From Alishewanella aestuarii B11 (lineage in GTDB: Bacteria > Pseudomonadota > Gammaproteobacteria > Enterobacterales > Alteromonadaceae), in NCBI RefSeq assembly GCF_000280055.1, contig NZ_ALAB01000021.1, positions 1 to 64,000 of the forward strand: DNA of 64,000 bases, read 5' to 3'. Positions within the stretch are counted from its first letter, which is position 1. Each line of letters starts with the position of its first letter. The position numbers and the translations under genes were made by a program. The notes beneath the pieces were generated by a model. The model was not told the DNA's origin and ran no database searches. It saw nothing but the letters and a program-made list of their open reading frames with translations. Below are positions 27,753-36,887 of this stretch, one piece after another.

Positions 27753-27877
27753 GTTAAGCCCTTGGCTGCGGTAGAATTTTCGTAACAGCAGCATGGATGC
27801 TGCGGAGGCTGAAAGGGCACAGGGACGTGATCCTTGAAGCCGGTGGAGAAAATTACTACCCAGTTAAGGGCGTTGCA
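27753..27877 (+). repeat. B unit, copy 6
   Basis: Same form as copies 4 and 5. It ends 45 bases before the stop codon of liuB, on the opposite strand to the operon. Confidence 0.8.
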
Positions 27878-27922
27878 CCGATCTAAACTCTGCTATTTTC
27901 AAACACTCACAAGGTGTTTTAT

Positions 27923-29530
27923 TTACATCCTGAACACGCCAAAGCGGCTCTCTTCAATCGGTGCATTTAACGCTGCAGCAAGCGCCAGTCCTACCGTCAT
28001 GCGGGTTTGCGCCGGATCGATAATGCCATCATCCCACAGCCGCGCACTGGCATAATAAGGATGCCCCTGCTGCTCATACTGCTCAATAATCGGCTTTTTC
28101 AGCGCAGCTTCGGCTTCCGTTGATAAGGTTTCACCCTTACGTGCCAAACCGTCTTTCGTTACCTGCGCCATGACACCGGCAGCTTGCTCGCCGCCCATTA
28201 CTGAAATGCGCGCGTTGGGCCACATCCACATCATGGTTGGATCATAAGCGCGGCCGCACATGCCGTAGTTACCGGCGCCGTAGCTGCCGCCAATCAGTAC
28301 GGTAAATTTCGGTACTTTGGCACAGCTTACTGCCATCACCATCTTGGCGCCGTGCTTGGCAATACCCTCGGCTTCATACTTTTTGCCGACCATAAAGCCG
28401 GTGATATTTTGCAGGAACAACAGCGGGATCTTGCGCTGGGCACAGAGCTCGATAAAGTGCGCGCCTTTTTGCGCTGATTCTGAGAATAAAATCCCATTAT
28501 TGGCGACAATGCCTACCGGATAGCCGAAGATGCGCGCAAAGCCACAGACCAGGGTCGCGCCATAGTATTGCTTAAACTCATCAAATTCTGAGCCATCGAC
28601 AATCCGCGCTATCACTTCTTTCACATCAAACGGCTTACGCAAGTCGGTACCGACAATGCCGTACAGCTCTTTGGCATCGTACAGCGGTTCTGCTACCGGT
28701 TTCACGTCCAGCTGCGCTGGCGCAGGGCGGTTTAAGCGTGATACCGCATTGCGTGCCAGTTGCAGCGCGTGTTCGTCGTTTAGTGCGTAATGATCGGCGA
28801 CGCCGGAAATTTTACAGTGCACATCGGCACCGCCCAGCTCTTCGGCGGAGACCTCTTCGCCCGTCGCTGCTTTAACCAGCGGTGGACCGGCCAGAAAGAT
28901 GGTGCCTTGTTCTTTAACGATAATGCTTTCATCAGCCATTGCCGGCACGTAGGCGCCGCCGGCGGTACAAAGGCCCATTACCACTGCAATTTGCGGGATG
29001 CCTTTGGCAGACATATTCGCCTGATTAAAGAAGATGCGGCCAAAGTGCAGCTTGTCCGGGAAGACTTCATCCTGCCGTGGCAGGTTGGCACCACCGGAGT
29101 CAACCAGATAAATACAGGGCAGGTGACAACGCTCCGCAATTTCCTGGGCCCGCAGATGTTTTTTTACCGTCAGCGGATAATAGGTACCGCCTTTGACGGT
29201 GGCGTCATTGGCGACAATCATGCACTCGACGCCGCTGACGCGGCCGATGCCCGCGACGACACCGGCGGCAGGGACATAGTCGTCGTAGCATTCCCAGCCG
29301 GCAAACTGGCCGATTTCCAGAAAAGGTGAGCCTGGGTCCAGCAGCTTTTGCACGCGGTCGCGGGCAAAGAGTTTGCCGCGCGCCACATGGCGGGCGATCA
29401 GGCTTTCGCCACCGCCCAGTTTAATCTGCTGCACCTTGGTTTGCAGATCATCGACCACCGCCTGCATCGCTGCGGCGTTTTTCTGAAACTCGTCGCTACG
29501 CGGATTAATTTTACTGGTGATTTTTGCCAT
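27923..29530 (-). CDS. liuB: methylcrotonyl-CoA carboxylase carboxyltransferase (beta) subunit
   Basis: This 535-residue subunit transfers carboxylate from biotin on LiuD to 3-methylcrotonyl-CoA. It shows the acyl-CoA carboxyltransferase pattern, with [11 protein letters not shown] in the first half and [18 protein letters not shown] in the second, both glycine-rich oxyanion loops. The ATG lies one base after the liuA stop; an upstream extension of nine codons inside liuA is not needed. It is the last liu gene before the large repeat array. Confidence 0.95.
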   Translation of the reverse strand: MAKITSKINPRSDEFQKNAAAMQAVVDDLQTKVQQIKLGGGESLIARHVARGKLFARDRVQKLLDPGSPFLEIGQFAGWECYDDYVPAAGVVAGIGRVSGVECMIVANDATVKGGTYYPLTVKKHLRAQEIAERCHLPCIYLVDSGGANLPRQDEVFPDKLHFGRIFFNQANMSAKGIPQIAVVMGLCTAGGAYVPAMADESIIVKEQGTIFLAGPPLVKAATGEEVSAEELGGADVHCKISGVADHYALNDEHALQLARNAVSRLNRPAPAQLDVKPVAEPLYDAKELYGIVGTDLRKPFDVKEVIARIVDGSEFDEFKQYYGATLVCGFARIFGYPVGIVANNGILFSESAQKGAHFIELCAQRKIPLLFLQNITGFMVGKKYEAEGIAKHGAKMVMAVSCAKVPKFTVLIGGSYGAGNYGMCGRAYDPTMMWMWPNARISVMGGEQAAGVMAQVTKDGLARKGETLSTEAEAALKKPIIEQYEQQGHPYYASARLWDDGIIDPAQTRMTVGLALAAALNAPIEESRFGVFRM

Positions 29531-29531
29531 C

Positions 29532-30701
29532 TTAGTTCGACTCAGTAAACAGCTCACGACCGATCAGCATACGGCGGATTTCTGAGGTGCCGGCACCGAT
29601 CTCGTATAACTTGGCATCACGCAGTAAGCGGCCTGTCGGGTATTCATTAATATAGCCATTACCGCCTAATAACTGGATGGCATCCAGTGCCATTTGCGTC
29701 GCCAATTCAGCCGCATACAGAATCACGCCAGCGGCATCTTTACGGGTGGTTTCGCCACGGTCACAGGCTTTAGCAACCATATAAACATAAGAGCGGGCGG
29801 CGTTCATTTTGGTGTACATATCGGCAACCTTGCCTTGTACCAGCTGGAATTCACCAATCGCCTGGCCAAACTGCTTCCGATCATGGATATAAGGCACGAC
29901 CACATCCATACAGGCTTGCATTATGCCCAGTGGGCCTGCTGACAGTACCACGCGCTCGTAGTCCAGACCGCTCATCAGTACCTGCACGCCGCGGCCAACC
30001 TGACCCAGTACGTTTTCTTCCGGTACTTCGCAATCTTCAAATACCAGTTCACAGGTGTTGGAGCCACGCATCCCCAGTTTGTCGAGCTTTTGCGCCTGCG
30101 AGAAACCTTTAAAGCCGCGCTCAACGATAAAGGCGGTAATGCCTTTACTACCGGCGTTAACATCGGTTTTGGCGTAAATCACATAGGTATGGGCATCCGG
30201 ACCATTGGTGATCCACATCTTGTTGCCATTCAGAATATATTTATCGCCTTTTTTGTCAGCGCGCAGTTTCATGCTGACGACATCAGAGCCGGCATTCGGC
30301 TCACTCATTGCCAGAGCGCCAATGTGCTCACCAGAGCAGAGTTTCGGTAGATATTTTTGTTTTTGTGCTTCGGTGCCGTTACGGAAGATTTGGTTTACGC
30401 ACAGGTTGGAGTGCGCGCCGTAGGACAGCGCTACAGAGGCTGAGGCGCGGCTGATTTCTTCCATCGCAATCACGTGCTCTAAATAGCCCAGGCCTGAACC
30501 GCCGTATTGTTCGTCAACCGTGATGCCTAACAGGCCTAAATCGCCGAATTTACGCCATAAGTCATTGGGGAACGCATTATCATGGTCAATTTGTGCTGCA
30601 CGCGGGGCAATTTCTTCGCGGGCAAAGCTATTTACCTGCTCGCGGATCATATCTACGGTTTCGCCCAGGTCGAAATTCAGGCCTTTATATGTACTAATCA
30701 T
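29532..30701 (-). CDS. liuA: isovaleryl-CoA dehydrogenase
   Basis: This 389-residue acyl-CoA dehydrogenase oxidises isovaleryl-CoA to 3-methylcrotonyl-CoA and passes electrons to ETF. FAD and substrate motifs are seen ([10 protein letters not shown] near residue 132, [12 protein letters not shown] near 165). The glutamate in [14 protein letters not shown] (about residue 250) is the position used as catalytic base in isovaleryl-CoA dehydrogenases, separating it from short-chain enzymes that use a C-terminal glutamate. It is first after liuR. Confidence 0.95.
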   Translation of the reverse strand: MISTYKGLNFDLGETVDMIREQVNSFAREEIAPRAAQIDHDNAFPNDLWRKFGDLGLLGITVDEQYGGSGLGYLEHVIAMEEISRASASVALSYGAHSNLCVNQIFRNGTEAQKQKYLPKLCSGEHIGALAMSEPNAGSDVVSMKLRADKKGDKYILNGNKMWITNGPDAHTYVIYAKTDVNAGSKGITAFIVERGFKGFSQAQKLDKLGMRGSNTCELVFEDCEVPEENVLGQVGRGVQVLMSGLDYERVVLSAGPLGIMQACMDVVVPYIHDRKQFGQAIGEFQLVQGKVADMYTKMNAARSYVYMVAKACDRGETTRKDAAGVILYAAELATQMALDAIQLLGGNGYINEYPTGRLLRDAKLYEIGAGTSEIRRMLIGRELFTESN

Positions 30702-30702
30702 C

Positions 30703-31116
30703 TTATTCCCCGTTTGCGTTCTTTTGCTGTTTGGCTTCGGCCAGCGTGTCGCGGCAACGTTTTTCTACCGTTACCAGCTCCATCAACACGACCTTAATGT
30801 CATCCATCTGCTGCTGCAGCTCGGATTTTTTATGTTCAATTAACTTCAGCATGGTATTGAGCTGGGTTACGCTGCTTTTATCGGCATCGTACAGCTCAAA
30901 CAACTGGCCGGTTTCGGACAGACTAAAGCCCAGACGTTTACCGCGCAGGATCAGTTTCAGCCGCACCCGATCGCGTTTGCTATAAATGCGGGTTTGGCCG
31001 GCGCGGGTTGGTGATAACAGCCCCTGATCCTCATAAAAGCGGATACTGCGGGTGGTGATATCAAACTCTTTTGCCAGTTCACTGATACTGTAGGTTTTTT
31101 CGTCTTTTTCTTTCAT
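30703..31116 (-). CDS. liuR: MerR-family regulator LiuR
   Basis: This 137-residue regulator has a MerR winged helix-turn-helix at its N-terminus ([20 protein letters not shown], residues 6-25, then YEDQGLLSP) and a C-terminal coiled coil for dimerisation (about residues 80-125). It lacks the metal-binding cysteines of metal sensors. It heads the leucine operon, as in other gammaproteobacteria, where LiuR controls branched-chain amino acid catabolism. Dyads resembling its target are found on both sides of the divergent region. Confidence 0.93.
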   Translation of the reverse strand: MKEKDEKTYSISELAKEFDITTRSIRFYEDQGLLSPTRAGQTRIYSKRDRVRLKLILRGKRLGFSLSETGQLFELYDADKSSVTQLNTMLKLIEHKKSELQQQMDDIKVVLMELVTVEKRCRDTLAEAKQQKNANGE

Positions 31117-31143
31117 TGCAGGCCTTCCCGAAAAGTGCAGGCA

Positions 31144-31172
31144 ACTATAAGTGAAGTTTACGTAAAGGTAAA
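31144..31172 (-). promoter_or_regulatory. candidate promoter and LiuR site of the liu operon
   Basis: On the minus strand TTTACC and TATAGT are spaced 17 bases apart, and the region between forms the dyad TTTACcTTTACGTAAA (31157-31172 on the plus strand). This lies 28-56 bases before the liuR start and matches the kind of palindrome described for LiuR targets. The promoter elements are inferred from sequence alone. Confidence 0.55.
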
Positions 31173-31306
31173 GCTGTGGGCGCGCGAATTAAGGCCTGTA
31201 GGCGGACGAAACGGCAAAAATGTAAAGATATGATGCCAAATAGCCGGCACTTTTCGGGACGAAAATCGCCGCTGCGTTTTCCGGCTACAACCATAGTGTT
31301 ATGATG

Positions 31307-31332
31307 TTGACGTTGGCGTAAACGTAAATTTG
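31307..31332 (+). promoter_or_regulatory. candidate LiuR-regulated -35 region upstream of the thiolase gene
   Basis: TTGACG at 31307 is followed by GTTGGCGTAAACGTAAAT, which contains the same GTAAA half-sites as the dyad in front of liuR. MerR-family activators bind between a -35 box and a -10 box separated by 19-20 bases; the -10 here is weak (GTGTAG at 31333). Its position suggests that LiuR controls both divergent operons. Confidence 0.45.
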
Positions 31333-31378
31333 GTGTAGGCTCTGTGCCAGAAAAAATGCCGTAACGGGAGAGAACCGC

Positions 31379-32563
31379 ATGACTCAGCAGAATAGTATTG
31401 TGATTGTTGCCGCTAAGCGCACCGCCATGGGTGGCTTTATGGGCGGTCTGGCCGAGGTGGATGCGACCGTATTAGGGGCCACGGCAATTAAAGCGGCGCT
31501 AGCCGATGCCGGCATTGCAGCTGAGCAAGTTAGCGAAGTCATTATGGGTAACGTGCTGCCAGCCGGTTTAGGTCAGGCGCCAGCCCGTCAGGCAACCTTA
31601 AAAGCCGGGCTGCCACTGAGTGCCGGCGCGACTACTATTAATAAGGTATGCGGTTCCGGCTTAAAAGCGGTGATGTTGGCTGCTGACTTACTCAATGCCG
31701 GCAGTGCTGATGTTGTGGTAGCCGGTGGTATGGAGTCAATGAGCAACGCCCCGTATTTACTGGATAAAGCACGCAGCGGCTACCGCATGGGCCACGGTCA
31801 GATTAAAGATCATATGATGCTGGATGGGCTGGAAAATGCCTATGACGGCAAAGCCATGGGCTGTTTTGCCCAGGACACGGCGAACGAGAAAGGCATTAGC
31901 CGGGAGCAGATGGATGCCTATGCGGTGGAATCATTACGCCGTGCCCAGCACGCGATTAGCAGCGGTGCTTTTGCCGCTGAAATTACCCCGGTGGTGTTCC
32001 AAACCCGCAAAGGTGAGGTCAGCTTTAGTGTCGACGAGCAGCCGGGTAATGCCAAACCAGAGAAGATCCCTTCGTTAAAACCGGCTTTTGCTAAAGACGG
32101 TACCATCACTGCCGCCAACTCCAGCTCGATTTCAGACGGTGCTGCGGCGCTGGTATTAATGCGTGAAGCCGATGCCAAAGCTCAGGGTTTAACGCCACTG
32201 GCGCGGGTCGTGGCTCATGCTACGCACTCGATGGAGCCGGCGCTGTTTACGGTAGCACCGGTCGGTGCCATGCAAAAAGTATTGGCCAAAGCCGGCTGGC
32301 AAAAACAGCAGGTTGATCTGTGGGAAATTAATGAAGCCTTTGCCATGGTGACCATGCTGGCGATTAACGAGCTGGGCTTAGAGCACAGCAAGGTTAACGT
32401 CAATGGCGGTGCTTGTGCCCTGGGCCATCCGATCGGTGCCTCTGGTGCCCGGGTATTAGTGACTTTAATCCATGCCCTAAAACAGCGCGGTTTAAAAACC
32501 GGTATCGCGTCACTGTGTATTGGCGGTGGTGAGGCCGTTGCGCTGGCTGTGGAAGCGCTGTAA
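31379..32563 (+). CDS. atoB: acetyl-CoA C-acetyltransferase (thiolase)
   Basis: This 394-residue thiolase cleaves acetoacetyl-CoA to two acetyl-CoA or performs the reverse. The nucleophile cysteine is in NKVCGSGLKAV (about residue 90), the histidine in GHPIGASGARVLV near residue 350 and the second cysteine in SLCIGGGEA near residue 380. It stands at the head of the valine-operon side and completes the route from MvaB acetoacetate through the CoA-transferase. A GGGAG ribosome binding site precedes it. Confidence 0.94.
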   Translation: MTQQNSIVIVAAKRTAMGGFMGGLAEVDATVLGATAIKAALADAGIAAEQVSEVIMGNVLPAGLGQAPARQATLKAGLPLSAGATTINKVCGSGLKAVMLAADLLNAGSADVVVAGGMESMSNAPYLLDKARSGYRMGHGQIKDHMMLDGLENAYDGKAMGCFAQDTANEKGISREQMDAYAVESLRRAQHAISSGAFAAEITPVVFQTRKGEVSFSVDEQPGNAKPEKIPSLKPAFAKDGTITAANSSSISDGAAALVLMREADAKAQGLTPLARVVAHATHSMEPALFTVAPVGAMQKVLAKAGWQKQQVDLWEINEAFAMVTMLAINELGLEHSKVNVNGGACALGHPIGASGARVLVTLIHALKQRGLKTGIASLCIGGGEAVALAVEAL

Positions 32564-32776
32564 TACAAATTGTCGGAAACACGAAATCAGTCTCACTATA
32601 ACAGCAACACCATAACAAAAAGCGGTTGGGGAGAAGCGCCGCAAATTGCCTGAAAAATAATAGATCAAAAGATCAGCCAGGCACGCTTAACAGGGTAGGA
32701 ACCGGCCAACAACACAAACACTAAAGCGCCGGCCGCCCGTTTACTAATAGCAGTTAAAAATCAAAGAGATACTAAA

Positions 32777-34273
32777 ATGACACAACAGGTTAAGTTATTT
32801 ATTGATGGTGAATTTGTGCACTCGAACAGTGACAAATTGATCCCGGTAACCAATCCGGCCACCCAGGAAGTGATTGCACAGGTACCTTGTGCCACTGCCG
32901 CCGAGATGCAGCAGGCGATCGACTCTGCCAAAGCCGCCTTTAAAACCTGGAAAGAAGTGCCAGTGTCTGAGCGCGCCCGTTTAATGATGCGCTACGCCCA
33001 GTTGTTAAAAGATCACCAGGGCGAAATCGCAGCCATTATCTGTGAAGAGCTGGGTAAAACCGTGGAAGATGCCAAGGGCGATGTCTGGCGCGGTATTGAA
33101 GTGGTGGAGCAGGCAGCGAATATTCCGTCGCTGATGATGGGTGAAACGGTGGAGAACGTCGCGCGCAGCATCGATACCTACAGCTATATTCAGCCATTAG
33201 GTGTCTGTGCCGGTATTACGCCGTTTAACTTCCCGGCGATGATCCCGCTGTGGATGTTCCCGATGGCGATTGCCTGCGGTAATACCTTTATTTTAAAACC
33301 GTCTGAACAGGATCCGATGACAGTAAACAAGCTGGCGGAACTGTTTGTCAAAGCCGGTGCCCCTAAGGGTGTATTGCAGGTCGTACACGGTGCCAAAGAG
33401 CAGGTCGATACCATTTTGCATCACCCGGATATTAAAGCGATTTCATTTGTCGGTTCGGTCAATGTCGGCCAGTATATTTACAAAACCGGCACGGACAATT
33501 TAAAGCGCGTACAAGCCTTTGCCGGTGCGAAAAACCATATGGTGATTATGCCGGATGCGAATAAGCAGCAGGTGATTAATGCGCTGGTTGGTGCCTCTGT
33601 TGGCGCGGCCGGTCAGCGTTGTATGGCGATCTCTGTGGCGGTGTTTGTTGGTAGCGCAGCCGAGTGGATCCCGGAAGTGGCGGCGGCCATTGGTAAGGTT
33701 GGTCCAGGTCATTACAGCAATGACAAAGCAGCCTATGGCCCGCAAATCAGCCCGCAAGCAAAAGCCCGTATTCTGTCGTTAATTGCCCAGGGTAAAAAAG
33801 AAGGCGCAACCTGTCTGCTGGATGGTTCTGATTGTCAGGTTGACGGTTATCCAAATGGTAACTGGGTTGGCCCAACGGTGTTTAGTAATGTGACCACCGA
33901 AATGGAAATCTACAAGCAAGAGATCTTCGGCCCGGTATTAACCACGATGACAGTGGCTAATCTGGATCAGGCACTTGAGCTGGTGAATAGCAGCCCGTAC
34001 GGGAACGGCACCTCGATCTTTACCGCCAGCGGTGCCGCCGCCCGTAGGTATCAGCATAATGTTGAAGTGGGTCAGGTCGGTATCAACGTACCGATCCCGG
34101 TGCCAATGCCGTTCTTCTCGTTCACTGGCTGGAAAGGCTCTTTCTACGGTGATCAGCATGCCTACGGCAAGCAAGCCGTGCGGTTCTATACCGAAACCAA
34201 AACCATTACAGCGCGTTGGTTCGATGACGATATTCAGGTCAGTGGCCCGAATATGTCAATTAACCTGCGTTAA
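32777..34273 (+). CDS. mmsA: methylmalonate-semialdehyde dehydrogenase (CoA-acylating)
   Basis: The 498-residue aldehyde dehydrogenase oxidises methylmalonate semialdehyde to propionyl-CoA. It lacks the usual general-base glutamate region of ordinary aldehyde dehydrogenases, has [12 protein letters not shown] near residue 218 and the nucleophile cysteine in [11 protein letters not shown] near residue 280, all typical of MmsA. Its C-terminus ([19 protein letters not shown]) is the family signature. It starts a run of plus-strand valine-pathway genes. The 213-base upstream gap shows no other gene. Confidence 0.94.
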   Translation: MTQQVKLFIDGEFVHSNSDKLIPVTNPATQEVIAQVPCATAAEMQQAIDSAKAAFKTWKEVPVSERARLMMRYAQLLKDHQGEIAAIICEELGKTVEDAKGDVWRGIEVVEQAANIPSLMMGETVENVARSIDTYSYIQPLGVCAGITPFNFPAMIPLWMFPMAIACGNTFILKPSEQDPMTVNKLAELFVKAGAPKGVLQVVHGAKEQVDTILHHPDIKAISFVGSVNVGQYIYKTGTDNLKRVQAFAGAKNHMVIMPDANKQQVINALVGASVGAAGQRCMAISVAVFVGSAAEWIPEVAAAIGKVGPGHYSNDKAAYGPQISPQAKARILSLIAQGKKEGATCLLDGSDCQVDGYPNGNWVGPTVFSNVTTEMEIYKQEIFGPVLTTMTVANLDQALELVNSSPYGNGTSIFTASGAAARRYQHNVEVGQVGINVPIPVPMPFFSFTGWKGSFYGDQHAYGKQAVRFYTETKTITARWFDDDIQVSGPNMSINLR

Positions 34274-34406
34274 CCGGTGACAGGAGCAGGCGTGGCGGCG
34301 TCTAAAGTAAAGACAAACTAAAAAAATTTGCAGCTTTAGCGTCGCCCGTTTTGCCTTTTACTGAGCACTTTTACTGTAATTAATCAGGTAGTACAGGACA
34401 GTAACG

Positions 34407-35564
34407 ATGAATTTCAATCTGACTGAAGATCAACAGGCCTTTGTTGAGGTTGCCCGCCAGTTTGCTGAGCAAGAGTTAGCGCCGCATGCTGCGACCTGGG
34501 ATCGCGAACACCATTTCCCGAAGGACGTGCTGCAAAAAGCCGGTGAGCTCGGCTTTTGCTCACTGTATACGCCGGAAGAGTCTGGCGGCATGGGCTTATC
34601 CCGGCTGGATTCCTCGATTATTTTTGAACAGCTGGCAATGGGCTGTACTGCGACCACAGCAATGCTGACGATTCATAATATGGCAACCTGGATGATTGCC
34701 AGCTTTGGTACCGAAGCAGTGAAAGCGTACTGGTTGCCGAAGCTGGTGACCGGTGAGCAATTGGCGTCCTATTGTTTAACCGAACCAAGTTCAGGCTCAG
34801 ATGCCGCCAGTTTACGCACTAGTGCCCGCAAAGACGGTGAGCACTATGTATTAAACGGCTCAAAAATGTTTATCTCTGGCGCCGGCTCAACTGAAGTCTT
34901 AGTCGTGATGGCACGCACCGGCGAAGCCGGCCCGAAAGGGATTTCTGCCTTTGTGGTACCTGCTGATGCGAAGGGCGTGATCTACGGCAAAGCCGAAGAA
35001 AAAATGGGCTGGAATGCGCAGCCGACCCGACTGGTAACCTTTGAAGACGTGCGTATTCATCAGTCTGCGCTGTTGGGTAGTGAAGGGCAAGGCTTTAGTT
35101 TTGCGATGAAAGGCTTAGATGGTGGCCGGATTAATATTGCTACCTGTTCTATTGGTACTGCGCAGCAAGCCCTGAATACGGCCCGTAATTATATGCTGGA
35201 GCGGCAGCAATTTGGTAAGCCGCTGGCGGCGTTCCAGGCACTGCAGTTTAAACTGGCTGATATGGCGACCGAGCTGGTCGCCGCCCGTCAGTTAGTACGC
35301 TTAGCCGCCTTTAAACTGGATACTCAGGATCCGGAAGCAACTGCCTATTGTGCGATGGCCAAGCGTTTTGCTACTGACGTCGGTTTTAGTGTCTGTGATC
35401 AGGCACTGCAGCTGCATGGTGGTTATGGTTATATTAAAGAATATCCGCTGGAGCGGCACTTCCGTGATGTACGGGTACACCAGATCCTGGAAGGCACCAA
35501 CGAAATCATGCGGCTGATTATTGGTCGTCGCCTGCTGGATGAAGCTGCCGGCGCTATCCTGTAA
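34407..35564 (+). CDS. acyl-CoA dehydrogenase, probably isobutyryl-CoA dehydrogenase
   Basis: This 385-residue flavoprotein would oxidise isobutyryl-CoA to methacrylyl-CoA in valine breakdown. It has CLTEPSSGSDAAS (about residues 125-137), the FISGAGS substrate loop, and a catalytic glutamate in LEGTNEIMR near residue 365, the position used by short/branched-chain enzymes and different from LiuA. The gene order with mmsA before and the hydrolase after supports the isobutyryl specificity. Confidence 0.88.
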   Translation: MNFNLTEDQQAFVEVARQFAEQELAPHAATWDREHHFPKDVLQKAGELGFCSLYTPEESGGMGLSRLDSSIIFEQLAMGCTATTAMLTIHNMATWMIASFGTEAVKAYWLPKLVTGEQLASYCLTEPSSGSDAASLRTSARKDGEHYVLNGSKMFISGAGSTEVLVVMARTGEAGPKGISAFVVPADAKGVIYGKAEEKMGWNAQPTRLVTFEDVRIHQSALLGSEGQGFSFAMKGLDGGRINIATCSIGTAQQALNTARNYMLERQQFGKPLAAFQALQFKLADMATELVAARQLVRLAAFKLDTQDPEATAYCAMAKRFATDVGFSVCDQALQLHGGYGYIKEYPLERHFRDVRVHQILEGTNEIMRLIIGRRLLDEAAGAIL

Positions 35565-35611
35565 TACAGCTAGGTTAAACTCGGGTAGGTTTGTTGCAAA
35601 GCCTAGCCGTG

Positions 35612-35648
35612 GCCGTCACCGCTTAGCCAGACGCTATGCGGTGACGGC
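35612..35648 (+). other. perfect 11-bp stem in the gap before the hydrolase gene
   Basis: GCCGTCACCGC (35612-35622) pairs perfectly with GCGGTGACGGC (35638-35648) around a 15-base loop. No T run follows, so it is not a classical terminator. It lies inside the valine operon, in the gap between the acyl-CoA dehydrogenase and the hydrolase. It could set transcript stability or mark a past rearrangement. Confidence 0.6.
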
Positions 35649-35691
35649 AAGCGCTGCGCCTTACACCTGCAGCCAAACAGAAGGACTCATC

Positions 35692-36837
35692 ATGCTTGAA
35701 CACTCTGTTGCTCCGGTGCTCTATCAGGAGCTGACCGCAGTTAATGGCAAAAAAATTGCCGTCGCTACCCTTAATTCTGAAAAATCCTTAAACGCGCTTA
35801 GCCTGCCAATGGTGGAGTCATTGCTGCCACAAATGCTGCAGTGGAAGGCCGATCCGCAAGTGGCGCTGGTGGTATTACAAGGCGCTGGCGATAAAGCCTT
35901 TTGTGCCGGCGGCGATATCCGCGATCTGTACCAGGCGATGAAAGATCAGCCCGGCATTTATCAGCCCTATGTCGAAGATTTCTTTACCAAAGAATACCGG
36001 CTGGATTATTTAATTCATACCTTTGATAAACCGGTACTGGTTTGGGGCAACGGTATTGTGATGGGCGGTGGTCTGGGCTTAATGGCCGGTGCCTCGCATC
36101 GCGTAGTCACGGCGAGCAGCCGGATTGCAATGCCGGAGATGGCCATTGGCCTGTATCCGGATGTTGGTGCCAGCTGGTTTTTAAACCGTATGCCGGCGGG
36201 CTGCGGCCTGTTTTTAGGTTTGACCGGCGCTTCTATTAATGCTGCCGATGCGCGTTTTATAGGTTTGGCTGATGTCTTTATCTGCCACGAGCAAAAAGCC
36301 GAACTGCTGGACAAACTGTTGACGGTTAATTGGGGTAATACGGTGGCGCTTAATCATCAGAAGCTCTCTGATGTACTGCGCGCGCAGGAAGAAGGTTGTC
36401 GCACCCAGATGCCACTTAGTCAAATCCGGCTGCATCAGGATGCGATCAGCCGCTTACCCGGGCAAGCGGATCTGGCTGGCGTAATGGCGGCAATAGACGC
36501 CATGCAGGGTGAGGATAAATGGCTGCTAAAAGCCAAGGACTCACTGCGCTACGGTAGTCCAATCACGGCACATATTGTGTATCGCTTATTGCAACTGGGG
36601 CAAAGTTTAATTCTGGCCGACAGTTTCCGCTTGGAGCTTGGCTTAAGTGTGCAATGCGCCAAACTGGGCGAGTTTCAGGAAGGGGTGCGGGCACTGTTGA
36701 TTGATAAAGATTTACAACCCAAGTGGCAGTATCCGAATGTGAGCGCTGTGCCGCAGGCGGTGATCGATGAGTTATTCCGTTCACCGTGGAGCGCCGGGCA
36801 ACATCCGCTGCAGGATTTAGGCAAGCTAGAAAACTAA
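35692..36837 (+). CDS. 3-hydroxyisobutyryl-CoA hydrolase (enoyl-CoA hydratase/isomerase family)
   Basis: The 381-residue length and motifs identify the HIBCH-type hydrolase rather than a hydratase (about 260 residues): GAGDKAFCAGGDIRDLYQ (about residues 62-79), GIVMGGGLGLMAGASHRVVT and PEMAIGLYPDVGASWFL, which hold the catalytic glutamate and aspartate. It frees 3-hydroxyisobutyrate for MmsB. The ATG with AAGGAC upstream is chosen; the open frame 57 codons upstream runs through a hairpin-bearing spacer and has no ribosome binding site. Confidence 0.9.
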   Translation: MLEHSVAPVLYQELTAVNGKKIAVATLNSEKSLNALSLPMVESLLPQMLQWKADPQVALVVLQGAGDKAFCAGGDIRDLYQAMKDQPGIYQPYVEDFFTKEYRLDYLIHTFDKPVLVWGNGIVMGGGLGLMAGASHRVVTASSRIAMPEMAIGLYPDVGASWFLNRMPAGCGLFLGLTGASINAADARFIGLADVFICHEQKAELLDKLLTVNWGNTVALNHQKLSDVLRAQEEGCRTQMPLSQIRLHQDAISRLPGQADLAGVMAAIDAMQGEDKWLLKAKDSLRYGSPITAHIVYRLLQLGQSLILADSFRLELGLSVQCAKLGEFQEGVRALLIDKDLQPKWQYPNVSAVPQAVIDELFRSPWSAGQHPLQDLGKLEN

Positions 36838-36887
36838 TTTATTGCGCTGGCCGCAAGGCGGTCAAACCTGATAACAAGGATAAGACA

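Noticed and set aside
26967-27877. Tandem array as a CRISPR
   Set aside because: Repeats are 125-200 bp long with no uniform short spacers and no cas genes nearby.
28790-29329. Plus-strand frame of 179 codons opposite liuB
   Set aside because: It is an antisense shadow of a strongly conserved gene; no ribosome binding site or recognisable domain.
35521-35691. 57-codon upstream extension of the hydrolase gene
   Set aside because: It overlaps the acyl-CoA dehydrogenase 3' end and a hairpin spacer and lacks similarity to the family N-terminus.
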